Shown: piece after piece, positions 26,298 to 34,741 of the stretch
Numbering within the stretch: the stretch's first letter is position 1
Layout of the letters: every line of letters begins with the position of its first letter
Assembly: GCA_038214135.1 (NCBI GenBank)
Contig: JBBQSD010000013.1
Location: 1 to 64,000, forward strand
Length of the DNA stretch: 64,000 nt
DNA from: JANLSE01 sp038214135
GTDB taxonomy: Bacteria > Chloroflexota > Chloroflexia > Chloroflexales > Roseiflexaceae
Reading direction: 5' to 3'
Position numbers and translations under genes: made by a program
Notes under the pieces: model-generated
Told to the model about the DNA's origin: nothing
What the model saw: only the letters and a program-made list of their open reading frames with translations
Database searches by the model: none

Positions 26298-26936
26298 CTA
26301 TTCATCGGCCATCCAGCGCTGGAGCGACACACGCAATTTATCCATTGCTAGCCGTAGGCGGGTATGAACAGTACCGAGTGGGAGATCGAGTTGATCAGCG
26401 ATCTCGTGGCGTGTTAGCCCGCCCCAGAAGGCGAGTTCCACAACCTCACGTTGAGCGACAGGCAAACCACTCAGTGCCTGGCGGATTTCATCGCGGATCA
26501 GCCCTTCATCCAGGCGTGGATCAAGCAACAATCCATCGAGTAGTTCATCGGAGACTTCGCGCCGTGCTTCTTTGCCGCGCCTACTACGCAGTTCGTCGAC
26601 AGAACGATTGCGGGTGATCGTCAGTAACCAGGTTGATAGGCCGCTCTGTTCTGGCCGGTAGTGCTCAATTGTTCGCCAGCAGCGCAGAAACACATCCTGG
26701 GTGATCTCCTCGGCAGCCCCATGATCCTGAACAACACGAAAGGCAACACTAAACACCAATCGACCATAGCGATCATACAGCGCGGCAATGCCCACCGCAG
26801 GTTGTTCCCGCAGAAGGCTAACAATCTCCGCATCGTTCAGTATTGTTGAAAGCTGTGTCGTGGAAGCCTCCCAACCACCTGCCACACTATCAGTTTCAAG
26901 GCACTGTATTTTAGCATGAGTTGGAACTATCCTCAT
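26298..26936 (-). CDS. ECF RNA polymerase sigma factor (SigK-like)
   Basis: 212 residues. Region 2 reads VFSVAFRVVQDHGAAEEITQ then DVFLRCWR. Region 4 reads LPVAQREVVELAFWGGLTRH then EIADQLDLPLGTVHTRL. The pairing with an anti-sigma-K protein agrees with a SigK/RskA-type group. The first 30 residues are atypical, so the real start may be a later TTG or GTG near NDAEIVSLL. Autoregulation is usual for such pairs but I did not find a matching promoter. Confidence 0.92.
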   Translation of the reverse strand: MRIVPTHAKIQCLETDSVAGGWEASTTQLSTILNDAEIVSLLREQPAVGIAALYDRYGRLVFSVAFRVVQDHGAAEEITQDVFLRCWRTIEHYRPEQSGLSTWLLTITRNRSVDELRSRRGKEARREVSDELLDGLLLDPRLDEGLIRDEIRQALSGLPVAQREVVELAFWGGLTRHEIADQLDLPLGTVHTRLRLAMDKLRVSLQRWMADE

Positions 26937-26958
26937 CTGCCAGTTCTATCTGCCAATG

Positions 26959-27936
26959 CTATCTAGCGATCACTCGCTGTTCGCGCAGGCGCACAGCCGC
27001 TTCGATCGCATCAATATGTGGTGTTGGAATATCAGTGAGCCGACCAAGTTCTGCCACAGCGCCGACCAATGCATCAATCTCGGTTGGCCGGCCAGCCTCG
27101 ATATCCTGCAGCATTGATGTCTTATGTTCGCCAACCTGTTGCGCACCCGCAATCCGCTGCTCAATACTGATTCCAAAATTGATATCGAGCCGCTCACCAA
27201 TCGCCTGTGCCTCGGCCATCATCGCCGCAGCCAGCGCTCGAGTTGGTGGGAAACGACAAATCCCCGCCAGTGTCGCACCGGTCAGCGCACTAATTGGGTT
27301 GAATGCCAGATTGCCCCACAGCTTAATCCAGATATCGGTGCGGATGCGCTGGCGAATAGGAGCCTTCAGGCCAGCCTGTGCAAGCGTTCGTGCAAGCTGT
27401 TGGATGCGCTCTGTTCGGGTTCCATCCAACTCGCCAAGCGTGAAACGCTCGCCCTCAATATGCCGAATAACCCCAGGCGCTTCCAGTTCCGCCGCTGGAT
27501 AGACAACACAGCCGATCACGCGCTCGGTTTCAATCTGCGCTGCCAGAATGCCATGTGGATCAACAGCCCTGATCTGATGTCCATCGTATGGGCCACCATG
27601 ATTGGAGAAATACCACCAGGGAATGCCATTCTGTGCAGGAACAACAATCGTATTGGCATCATAGAGTGCTCGCATTGCAGGAGCCACACCAGCCAATTGA
27701 TGCGCCTTGACTGCGGCAATCACCACATCGTGCGAACCAGCCACCGCCATATCATCAGTCGTCAGTTGCGGATGAGCAACTTGCTCACCATCGGCAGAAC
27801 GCAGAATCAGGCCATTCATGCGAATAGCCGCCAGATTAGCGCCGCGGGCAATCAGTGTGACATCCACATCGGCTAACGCCAATTTTGCAGCAAGGTAGCC
27901 GCCAATTGCCCCGGCCCCAACAATACAGATGCGCAT
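26959..27936 (-). CDS. panE: 2-dehydropantoate 2-reductase
   Basis: 325 residues. Rossmann motif RICIVGAGAIGGYLAAKLA at the very N-terminus, KAHQL (catalytic Lys region), VPAQNGIPWW, and the C-terminal helical domain with KLWGNLAFNPISALTGATL and EIDALVGAVAELGR match ApbA/PanE. It reduces ketopantoate to pantoate with NADPH for coenzyme A synthesis. The length fits. Some family members act on other ketoacids, and no panB or panC is nearby. Confidence 0.92.
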   Translation of the reverse strand: MRICIVGAGAIGGYLAAKLALADVDVTLIARGANLAAIRMNGLILRSADGEQVAHPQLTTDDMAVAGSHDVVIAAVKAHQLAGVAPAMRALYDANTIVVPAQNGIPWWYFSNHGGPYDGHQIRAVDPHGILAAQIETERVIGCVVYPAAELEAPGVIRHIEGERFTLGELDGTRTERIQQLARTLAQAGLKAPIRQRIRTDIWIKLWGNLAFNPISALTGATLAGICRFPPTRALAAAMMAEAQAIGERLDINFGISIEQRIAGAQQVGEHKTSMLQDIEAGRPTEIDALVGAVAELGRLTDIPTPHIDAIEAAVRLREQRVIAR

Positions 27937-28176
27937 ATGGTTATTCCTTGCGATTCGTCAGAAGTCAGAAGTCAGAAGTCAGAAGTCAGCTTTGAATCAG
28001 CGACATGCAACGCAGTTGGATATTTCTTTAGAATAATTCTGACCTGAGCTATAGAATTGAGGAGGCCAAAGCTTGGCAGAGTTCTATTCTGACTCCTGAC
28101 TCCTGACTCCTGAGTGCTGAAAGCTAAATATATGGTACCATGCTATGCTACAGACCCAATGAAGGGCAGGGATACT
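27937..28176. repeat. Gap with CAGAAGT and CTGACTC heptamer arrays
   Basis: 27956-27992 carries about five CAGAAGT units. 28083-28116 carries tandem CTGACTC followed by GTGCTGAAAGCT. The two arrays are inverted relative to each other and about 100 bases apart, so the gap could fold on itself. No coding sequence is seen. Confidence 0.8.
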
Positions 28177-28926
28177 ATGCAGCACGAGCAGATCCAAGCA
28201 GCAGCGGCGCTTGTCCGTGACGCACAAAAAATCGTGGCGCTTACCGGTGCAGGAATCAGTACGCCATCCGGGGTGCCCGATTTTCGCAGCGATGTGGGCC
28301 TCTGGCAACAGCATAATCCATTTGATATTGCTGCGCTAACGGCGTTCCGGCGTGATCCGCAGCGCTTCTATCGCTGGTTCCAACCATTGCTAGAACGCCT
28401 GATTGTTGCTCAGCCGAACTTAGCCCATTGTGCCCTGGCACAGTTGGAGCGGGCTGGAAGGCTGCATGCGCTTGTCACGCAGAACATCGATGGGTTGCAT
28501 CAGCGTGCCGGTTCGCGCGAAGTCTATGAACTGCACGGCAATATGCGTAGTGCCACATGCCTGGAGTGTGATCAGCAAATTCCAGGCGCGCCAGTGGTTG
28601 CCAAAGCCAGGCATGGTGCCGCACTCCACTGTAGCTGTGGTGGAGCCTATAAGCCAGATATTGTGCTGTTCGAGGAGCTACTACCACGAGGTCTGGTCTG
28701 GTTAGCACAACGTGCCTTTGACACAGCAGATCTTGTGATTGTGGCTGGAACATCGCTTGAGGTTGCGCCAGTCTGTGAGATGCCGTTGGCAGCACTACGC
28801 AGAGGCGCAAAACTGATTATCATCAATCATGGCGAAACATATCTCGATGCGCGAGCCGATGTTATCCTGCGCGCCGATGTTGAACAGGCACTGCCAGCAA
28901 TTGTGGAGCAGGTGATCATCCGCTAG
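28177..28926 (+). CDS. Sir2-family NAD-dependent protein deacylase
   Basis: 249 residues. LTGAGISTPSGVPDFRSDVG is the NAD-binding motif, VTQNIDGLHQRAGS and ELHGN (catalytic His) follow. The zinc site is CLECD plus HCSCGG, and VAGTSLEVAPV closes the NAD pocket. Sirtuins remove acyl groups from lysine using NAD. ATG 28177 has an AGGG site; longer starts at 28114 or 28159 would add residues not conserved in the family. A REP palindrome begins one base after the stop. Confidence 0.95.
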   Translation: MQHEQIQAAAALVRDAQKIVALTGAGISTPSGVPDFRSDVGLWQQHNPFDIAALTAFRRDPQRFYRWFQPLLERLIVAQPNLAHCALAQLERAGRLHALVTQNIDGLHQRAGSREVYELHGNMRSATCLECDQQIPGAPVVAKARHGAALHCSCGGAYKPDIVLFEELLPRGLVWLAQRAFDTADLVIVAGTSLEVAPVCEMPLAALRRGAKLIIINHGETYLDARADVILRADVEQALPAIVEQVIIR

Positions 28927-28946
28927 CCGCAGGCTTCAGCCTGCGG
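28927..28946. repeat. REP-like dyad after the sirtuin gene
   Basis: CCGCAGGCTTCAGCCTGCGG, identical to 10813-10832 and 51643-51662. It directly follows the stop codon and could act as terminator or 3' stabiliser. Confidence 0.85.
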
Positions 28947-29019
28947 GTTCAGGATACAACGTTCATGTAGCGGGCGCGACAAAGTCGGGCTGCGCAAAGA
29001 AACGATAAAGGAATTGATT

Positions 29020-30133
29020 ATGGAAACAATGAACCTGGAGGCCCTGCGGACGCGCTTTGAGAGCGTTCGGGGGCGGCTTTGACTTACCAGAGAAGCAGCG
29101 CCAGGCAACCGAGCTCGAAGAACGCTCTGCCGATCCAACACTCTGGAATAATCCGCAGGATGCACAGCGCTTGATGCAACGCCTGACCCGCCTGCAACAG
29201 GAATTGGGTCGTTGGGAGGCGCTTGATCGCCAGATCGAGACGATCACAGAATTGCATGCAATGGCCGAGGAGGAGGGCGATAGTTCTCTTCAAGCCGAGT
29301 TGGCATCCGATTATGCCCGTGCCAATGCTGATCTAGATGCGCTTGAAATCGAAGTGCTGTTGAGTGGCCCATACGATGACCATGATGCATTTCTTTCGGT
29401 CAAGGCCGGTATGGGTGGCACCGATGCTCAGGATTGGGCCGAAATGATGCTGCGTATGTATATGCGCTGGGCAGAACGCTATGGCTATCAGGTGACGCTG
29501 ATCGACAGCAGTGCGGGTGAAGAGGCTGGGATCAAAAGCGCAACGCTGGAGGTTCGTGGCGCATATGCCTATGGCCGCACCAAAGCAGAAGCCGGCGTCC
29601 ATCGGCTCATTCGCCTATCGCCATTCAATTCCGGCAATGCCCGCCAGACATCATTTGGGTTGGTTGAGGTGCTGCCAGAAGTCGATGATGCGCCGGAAGT
29701 GTCGATTCGCCCAGAGGAAATCCGCGTTGATGTCTATCGGGCAGGTGGCCATGGCGGCCAGGGTGTCAACACCACCGATTCAGCGGTTCGGATAACCTAC
29801 CGGCCTGGTACACCAGAGCAGATTGTCGTTACATGCCAGAATGAGCGCTCGCAGATCCAGAATAAAGAAACAGCCATGCGAGTGCTGCGCGGGCGGTTGC
29901 TTGAGCGCGAACTACAGCGCCAACATGCGGAACGCGCCCGCCTAAAGGGTGAACATCGCAAGGCCGATTTTGGAAGCCAGATGCGCACCTACTACCTACA
30001 TCCGTACACACTCGTCAAAGATCACCGTACCGATTACGAAACCAGCGATGTCCAAATGGTGTTGGACGGTGGGATCGAGCCGTTTATCGATGCCTACCTA
30101 CGCTGGAATATTGGGCGGGAAAGCGATCTATAG
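29020..30133 (+). CDS. prfB: Peptide chain release factor 2 with +1 programmed frameshift
   Basis: ATG 29020 (AAAGGA upstream) opens a short frame of 20 codons ending CGG-CTT-TGA. After a +1 slip the frame continues GAC-TTA-CCA to 30133, giving about 370 residues. SPF (in RLSPFNSGN) is the RF2 stop-codon anticodon tripeptide, and GGHGGQGVNTTDSAVR contains the GGQ that triggers peptide release. RF2 reads UGA and UAA. The slip at UGA senses low RF2 level. The domains are otherwise complete. Confidence 0.97.
29071..29083 (+). promoter_or_regulatory. RF2 autoregulatory frameshift site
   Basis: GGG-CGG-CTT-TGA-C: CTTTGAC is the canonical slippery site and UGA with C as next base is a weak stop. 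The G-run at 29069-29073 could act as the internal Shine-Dalgarno-like stimulator, a little purer in G than the E. coli one. The zero-frame stop is 29080-29082, and GAC at 29081-29083 is read after the shift. Confidence 0.95.
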
Positions 30134-30237
30134 CTATCCGACAGCATGTGTCTATGCGCGATAGCGCGAGCGGGGTGTGGGGCGCAGCCCCAAAGAAAAA
30201 CCTTCCCACTTCACACATCCGATAGGATTGCTATAGA
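30134..30237 (+). repeat. ~75-bp intergenic repeat with two hairpins, copy C
   Basis: TGGGGC-GCA-GCCCCA, AAAAACC, then ATCC-GATA-GGAT and TGCTATAG. Same layout as copies at 21960-22030 (reverse) and 23826-23898. It separates prfB from the convergent response-regulator gene. Confidence 0.75.
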
Positions 30238-30606
30238 TTAATCGAGCATATCGTTGATCAGCCTTAGTAACTGTTCAATATCGAACGGCTTCTGCAGAAT
30301 GACTGCCCCCTCGGCTTCGAGATCGGCAAACCATGGTTTGCGATTGAGGGCAGTCATAATGAAGATCGGAATACCATCTTCCTGTAGCTGATCCTTGATA
30401 CGCTGAAATGTCTCCACGCCATCCATCTGCGGCATCATAATGTCACTGATCACCAGATTTGGGTGCATCGTCGCCAGTTTGGTGATCCCTTCTTGGCCGT
30501 CGCTGGCAAGAATAACCTTATACCCAGCCTCACGCAGCGCAATCTCGAGTACTGTCTGCATCGCCAGATCATCGTCGATTACGAGAATCGTCTTCTCATC
30601 ATCCAT
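30238..30606 (-). CDS. Single-domain response regulator (CheY-like receiver)
   Basis: 122 residues, receiver domain only. Acidic pocket D11/D12, phospho-acceptor D55 (VISDIMMPQMDG), T85 and K106 (LQKPF) are all present, so it should be phosphorylated by a histidine kinase. No output domain, no kinase beside it. It may work in a phosphorelay or bind a partner protein. It faces prfB tail to tail, with a hairpin repeat between. Confidence 0.95.
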   Translation of the reverse strand: MDDEKTILVIDDDLAMQTVLEIALREAGYKVILASDGQEGITKLATMHPNLVISDIMMPQMDGVETFQRIKDQLQEDGIPIFIMTALNRKPWFADLEAEGAVILQKPFDIEQLLRLINDMLD

Positions 30607-30830
30607 GGTTGAGACCTACCTATATCCTTGATGTGAGCGACAGCAGCCCACCAGCGTCGGGAGGCAATTATAGCAGATATATATATGCTTTCTGTCAGAC
30701 CCCTTATCCTTGACCGCCTGACAGAGTGACGCGGTGACAAGGTGACGCGGTGAAGGTGCTTGAAAGGTGTCATATAGCTTCGATCCAGCATATGTCACCT
30801 GGCCACATGTCACCGTGTCACGTTCTGGTA

Positions 30831-30859
30831 TTGACATACACGCTTTCGTATGGTATCCT
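30831..30859 (+). promoter_or_regulatory. Promoter of uvsE
   Basis: TTGACA (30831-30836), 17 bases, TATCCT (30854-30859), with TGG before the -10. The start would fall near 30866, leaving a short leader with GGAGTGGG before ATG 30882. Just upstream (about 30725-30830) are repeated GTGACGCGGTGA and GTCACCGTGTCAC stretches in opposite orientation. Confidence 0.7.
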
Positions 30860-30881
30860 ACTCCGTGTAGAGGGAGTGGGT

Positions 30882-31811
30882 ATGTTGCGATTAGGGGTAG
30901 CGGTACGGCTGATCGGGCGTTCGGCTCCGGATCGGCCACAGAGCGGCCATTTGAGTGTTGGGTTGCTCTGGTTACGGGAAGTATTCGGGTACCTAATCGC
31001 CCGCAACATCACATTCTATCGCCTACCCGATGATCTGGCAGGTTGCCTCGCTACGGAGGATAGCGATCAGATCGAGCGTGAGCTGATCGATTGTCAATCG
31101 CTGATTGAGGCAATACGCACGATCATCGTAGCTCATACGTATCGGCTGACGATGCACCTTGCACCAGGGTTAGGGCCATCTGCGGTTGCCGACGAAGTAT
31201 CTGAGCGGTGGGCAAGAGCAGTGTGTGTACGGGCACGGGTTCTAGAAGCGTTGGGCAGCCCTGGGAGCGCCCTGATTGGGCATGTTGGCGGCGTCTATGG
31301 TAATCGTGATGCGGCGCTTGAGCGGGCTGCTAGGCGGATTGATCAATTGCCTATTTGGGCACGCAAATACCTGGTTCTTGAGCCGGATGAAGATGCATAT
31401 GGGCTACCAGATCTGATCTGGATTCACGAGCGATGTGGCACGCCAGTTGTGTTTGATCTGCTACATCATCAGATCCATAATCCGCAGCGGATCAGTTGTT
31501 CTGAAGCAATGGCATTGGCGCTGGCAACCTGGCCAGCACATATGCGGCCAAAGATCCACATGAGTACGCAACGAACCGAGGCGCATCTGATACCAGAGGG
31601 CCGCAGTATGCGTGTGATTCCGCCACGGATCGGGCAACATGCGGATTTCATTAACCCATTTGAATTTGTTGAGCTGCTACGCGCCGCCGCTGGATTACGG
31701 CCTTTCGATATTATGTTGGAAGCCAAGGCGGGCGATCTGGCATTGGTGCGATTACGCGAGGATGTCCAGCGATTTGCGCCTGATCTGGCTGCATTGCTCG
31801 ATGCATTTTAG
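30882..31811 (+). CDS. uvsE: UV DNA damage endonuclease
   Basis: 309 residues of the UVDE/UvsE TIM-barrel family: HVGGVYGNRDAALERAARRI, YLVLEPDEDAYGLPDLIWI, GTPVVFDLLHHQIHNP and PKIHMSTQRTEAH match conserved metal-ligand strands (Glu, His, Asp). The enzyme nicks 5' of UV photoproducts without needing visible light. ATG 30882 follows a promoter and GGAGTGGG; a longer in-frame start at 30750 would run through the promoter and is rejected. It suits a surface-dwelling, sunlit organism. Confidence 0.93.
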   Translation: MLRLGVAVRLIGRSAPDRPQSGHLSVGLLWLREVFGYLIARNITFYRLPDDLAGCLATEDSDQIERELIDCQSLIEAIRTIIVAHTYRLTMHLAPGLGPSAVADEVSERWARAVCVRARVLEALGSPGSALIGHVGGVYGNRDAALERAARRIDQLPIWARKYLVLEPDEDAYGLPDLIWIHERCGTPVVFDLLHHQIHNPQRISCSEAMALALATWPAHMRPKIHMSTQRTEAHLIPEGRSMRVIPPRIGQHADFINPFEFVELLRAAAGLRPFDIMLEAKAGDLALVRLREDVQRFAPDLAALLDAF

Positions 31812-31824
31812 CCGCAGATCTTAG

Positions 31825-31843
31825 CCGCAGGCTTCAGCCTGCG
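31825..31843. repeat. REP-like dyad between uvsE and the next gene
   Basis: CCGCAGGCTTCAGCCTGCG with the final G altered. It lies 14 bases after the uvsE stop and before the GGAGG of the 158-residue gene, so it may separate the expression of the two. Confidence 0.8.
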
Positions 31844-31861
31844 AGGCATGGTGGAGGCGAC

Positions 31862-32338
31862 ATGCACGATGATAACGATACCCATATGCGCGTGCTCGTC
31901 TGCGTTGTCACCAAGCCAGCCGATCTGGAACGGGCGCGCAGCGATGGCTGGTATCGTATTCCTGTGGCGCATGCACCGCGTGGCATGGCCGCCGATTATC
32001 TGGCCTTCTACCAAACAGCAGCGTTTGGTGGGGAGCGCTGGGCGATTCGCTGGTTTGCACCAGTACAGGCGGTGAAACTGGCGCGCAGAGTCGATCTGCT
32101 ACCCGATCAACCAGGGCATCGGCGCGCTATGGAACAGTATTATTGCTATGAGCTTGGGCCGCTTGAATTATTGCCAACAGCCATTCCGAGCAGGCGATTA
32201 CGGCGCATCTCGTTTATTGCGACGACACTGGGGCAGTTACACCAGGCACGGGATGTTGTTGAATTATGGGATGCTCCTGCATGTATGGTACAGGGCGTGT
32301 GGGGTGCAGGGATTGGCCGGCGGAGCCTGAAACGGTAA
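31862..32338 (+). CDS. Conserved-looking protein of unknown function (158 aa)
   Basis: Not recognised. The protein is soluble and has an ordered, conserved-looking core: MRVLVCVVTKPADLERARSD, GWYRIPVAHAP, AADYLAFYQTAAFG, WAIRWFAPV, ELGPLELLP, ISFIATTLG. Trp, Tyr, Phe and His are frequent, which often marks a ligand or nucleic-acid binding surface. GGAGG precedes the ATG. It follows uvsE on the same strand (50 bases, one dyad), so a DNA-related role is possible but unproven. Its stop is only eight bases from the convergent lysR stop. Confidence 0.8.
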   Translation: MHDDNDTHMRVLVCVVTKPADLERARSDGWYRIPVAHAPRGMAADYLAFYQTAAFGGERWAIRWFAPVQAVKLARRVDLLPDQPGHRRAMEQYYCYELGPLELLPTAIPSRRLRRISFIATTLGQLHQARDVVELWDAPACMVQGVWGAGIGRRSLKR

Positions 32339-32346
32339 TCGTCCCA

Positions 32347-33282
32347 TCAACCCTCAGTAGGGACTTTTAAGCCTTCTTTGGCCAGGATGCGCCGTGCATC
32401 CAATCCTGTCAGAAATCCATACAATTCCTGAGCGGCCCGTGGAGCGCCCCGCTCGCGCGAGCGCAATGCATACCAATCGAGTTGGAGGTTGGCTCCTGCA
32501 AGATCAATCACCCCAGTATCACGCCCACGTGGCAGGCGTGTCTGCGGGATGAAGGCCAACCCCACGCCACTACGAACGGCCTGGATCATCAGCGCAATGC
32601 CATCCGCCTCAAGCGCAACCAGCATGTCTGTCGAGCCAACACCGCGGCGGCGTAATCCATCCTCAATTGTTCGCCGCATGGGCGTACCACTGCGCGGCAA
32701 CACCAGTGGCATCTCGCGCAACATGCCAGGTGGCACCTGTTCTTGTTGCAGCAAGATATGGCCACGAGGTGCCAGGAGTACCAATCGTTCGACGCCAAGC
32801 AGTTGCGATTCCCAGCCGCGCCGGCGTTGCTGCTCTTCCGTCAACAATACCTGAACCTCCTGGCCCGCCATCCATTCCAATAATGTTTCCAATGGGGCTT
32901 GCTGGACGGTAACGCTGATTGCTGGGAATTTCACGCGAAAGGCCACCAGCAATGGTGGAAGCAGTTGCTCGCCACTTGAGGATGTGCATCCAATCACCAC
33001 CCGGCCCGTTACCTGGCCGCGCAGGCTACGCATATGCTCATCGGCACGAGTTGCTAGCGCAAGGATTTCTCGCGCCATATCGACAAGCTCCTCGCCAGCA
33101 TGAGTCAGCAGCATCTGTTGGCCAACCCGCCGGAACAAGCGTACATCCTCAAACTGGCTTTCCAGTATATGGATATGCTGGCTCACCGCTGGTTGCGACA
33201 TATGCAGGCGTTCGGCGGCGGCACTATAGCTGCCAGCCTCAACCACTGCGATGAAGGTTTGGAGATGGATGGTATTGAGCAT
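32347..33282 (-). CDS. LysR-family transcriptional regulator
   Basis: 311 residues. The N-terminal winged helix (LQTFIAVVEAGSYSAAAERL, HMSQPAVSQHIHILE) precedes a substrate-binding domain (VIGCTSSSGEQLLPPLLVAF). Family members are tetrameric activators, often of a divergent gene. Here no divergent gene exists; the upstream neighbour is the exchanger on the same strand. ATG 33282 gives the standard start; an upstream start would add non-conserved residues. The effector is unknown. Confidence 0.93.
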   Translation of the reverse strand: MLNTIHLQTFIAVVEAGSYSAAAERLHMSQPAVSQHIHILESQFEDVRLFRRVGQQMLLTHAGEELVDMAREILALATRADEHMRSLRGQVTGRVVIGCTSSSGEQLLPPLLVAFRVKFPAISVTVQQAPLETLLEWMAGQEVQVLLTEEQQRRRGWESQLLGVERLVLLAPRGHILLQQEQVPPGMLREMPLVLPRSGTPMRRTIEDGLRRRGVGSTDMLVALEADGIALMIQAVRSGVGLAFIPQTRLPRGRDTGVIDLAGANLQLDWYALRSRERGAPRAAQELYGFLTGLDARRILAKEGLKVPTEG

Positions 33283-33303
33283 AGTATGATTGTGTGAGCA
33301 GTG

Positions 33304-33331
33304 GTAGAGACGCAAGATATTGCGTCTCTAC
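33304..33331. terminator. Strong hairpin overlapping a stop codon
   Basis: Two perfect 12-bp arms (GTAGAGACGCAA and its complement) enclose a GATA loop. The exchanger's stop codon (33328-33330) lies in one arm. No U-run follows on the minus strand, so it is either a factor-dependent terminator or a mobile palindrome of the kind found elsewhere here. Confidence 0.6.
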
Positions 33332-34446
33332 TGGAGTGCTGGGAGGCCAATAAAATAGAAGCCAAGGCCAAGAATGACATATACAGCAAGGAGTTGGGCA
33401 CCCTCCAGCCAGTTACTCTTGCCATCGATCGAAATCAGTGCTGCAAGCAGAACAGAAAGGGTCAGTGCGGTGACTTCAAACAGGCTAAAGAATAGGGTCA
33501 TCTCGCGCCCGAACAACAGGCTGATAAAGACTAATAATGGCGCAACGAATAGTGCGATCTGCATACTTGAGCCAAGCGAAATTGCTAATGACAGATCCAT
33601 TTTATTCTTGATCGCCACCTGTACACCAACAATATGTTCGGCAACATTGCCAACAATTGGAATGATGATGATACCAAGGAACAACTCGCTCACACCCAGG
33701 CTTTCGACGACTGGCTCAACCGCGCCGACCAGAAACTCCGAGAGTGCAACAATCGCAATCGTACAACCAGCCAGAATAGCGCTAGAAACTGGAACGCTCC
33801 ATTTGGCCTTGTGCGCCTCGCCCTCGACAGCGTGATCATCAACACCTGTATGGCTGATGGCAGCATCCTCCGGCTGCCGAAACATAAAGATCAGGCTCAA
33901 AATATAGAGTAGCATCAAGATAGCCGCAACCCCAAGGCTGAGCGAGTCAAGCGCAGGGTCGCGAACTTCGGTGCCAAATACATCGAGTTTACCAACTTGT
34001 ATTTCGCGGAGCACCTCAAACAGTGTTGGAATGACTAGGCCGATCACTGCTAGTGTCATCATGGAGGCCGACATGCTGGTTGTGCCTTTATCGAAGCGTT
34101 GGACACCATTCTTCAGGCCACCAAGCAACAGGCTAAAGCCCAGAATGAGTAGCAGATTACCAAGGATCGATCCCGTAATCGATGCTTTGACAAGTTCATA
34201 CTTACCGGCCTGGAGGGCAACAATCGTAATAATGAGTTCGGCTGCATTGCCAAGTGTTGCATTCAACAGGCCACCAAGTTTTGGTCCAGTATGGATGGCT
34301 AACTCTTCTGTTGCCTCACCAAGCAGGCCAGCCAATGGAATCAGGCCAATACAGGAAAACAGGAAGACCAGGAGCGGGTTGTGCAATACAAACTCAGCGA
34401 TAATTGCGAGCGGCACAAAAATGAACAAGTAGCGCAGAAACTTCAC
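33328..34446 (-). CDS. Ca2+/H+ antiporter (CaCA family)
   Basis: 372 residues, about 11 membrane helices. The two signature repeats are GNAAELIITIVALQAGKYEL with SITGSILGNLL (alpha-1) and GNVAEHIVGVQVAIKNKMDL with SLGSSMQIALF (alpha-2). The acidic residue of each GNxxE motif binds Ca2+. A His- and Asp-rich loop (ISHTGVDDHAVEGEAHKAK) between the halves may sense cations. This CAX/ChaA-type group exports Ca2+ in exchange for protons. Single gene, with TATCGGC heptamers upstream. Confidence 0.95.
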   Translation of the reverse strand: MKFLRYLFIFVPLAIIAEFVLHNPLLVFLFSCIGLIPLAGLLGEATEELAIHTGPKLGGLLNATLGNAAELIITIVALQAGKYELVKASITGSILGNLLLILGFSLLLGGLKNGVQRFDKGTTSMSASMMTLAVIGLVIPTLFEVLREIQVGKLDVFGTEVRDPALDSLSLGVAAILMLLYILSLIFMFRQPEDAAISHTGVDDHAVEGEAHKAKWSVPVSSAILAGCTIAIVALSEFLVGAVEPVVESLGVSELFLGIIIIPIVGNVAEHIVGVQVAIKNKMDLSLAISLGSSMQIALFVAPLLVFISLLFGREMTLFFSLFEVTALTLSVLLAALISIDGKSNWLEGAQLLAVYVILGLGFYFIGLPALQ

Positions 34447-34741
34447 TCAGCTGGCCCTTTCTTTCAAACAACGTAGCTTCCGCCGTTCGTCCCATTCGCG
34501 CGCACATTGATACTATGAAAAGCCTATCGGCTATCGGCTATTCATATCGGGCTATCTTACCATACGTCGCACAGTACCGATGAAAATCTTGCAACTATTC
34601 ATGCGCTCGTTCGTTTCATCACATTGTTGCGTTCGTGGCAGTTCGAGAGTAGCATAGAAACAGGTTGGCGCAATGCCGCGCGATCTGGATCGAACACTGT
34701 GGTTCGCTGTCTTCTGCACCTACAATGAGAGGAGCGAGGGA
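34447..34741. repeat. Gap with TATCGGC heptamers
   Basis: 34511-34543 holds tandem CTATCGG units, the same unit as 25385-25419. Nothing else notable is seen. This is the divergent intergenic region of the exchanger and the CoA-binding gene, so it must contain both promoters, which I could not assign confidently. Confidence 0.6.

Noticed and set aside
30750..30881. Upstream start of uvsE
   Set aside because: The promoter TTGACA-17-TATCCT lies inside it and the added residues do not match the family.
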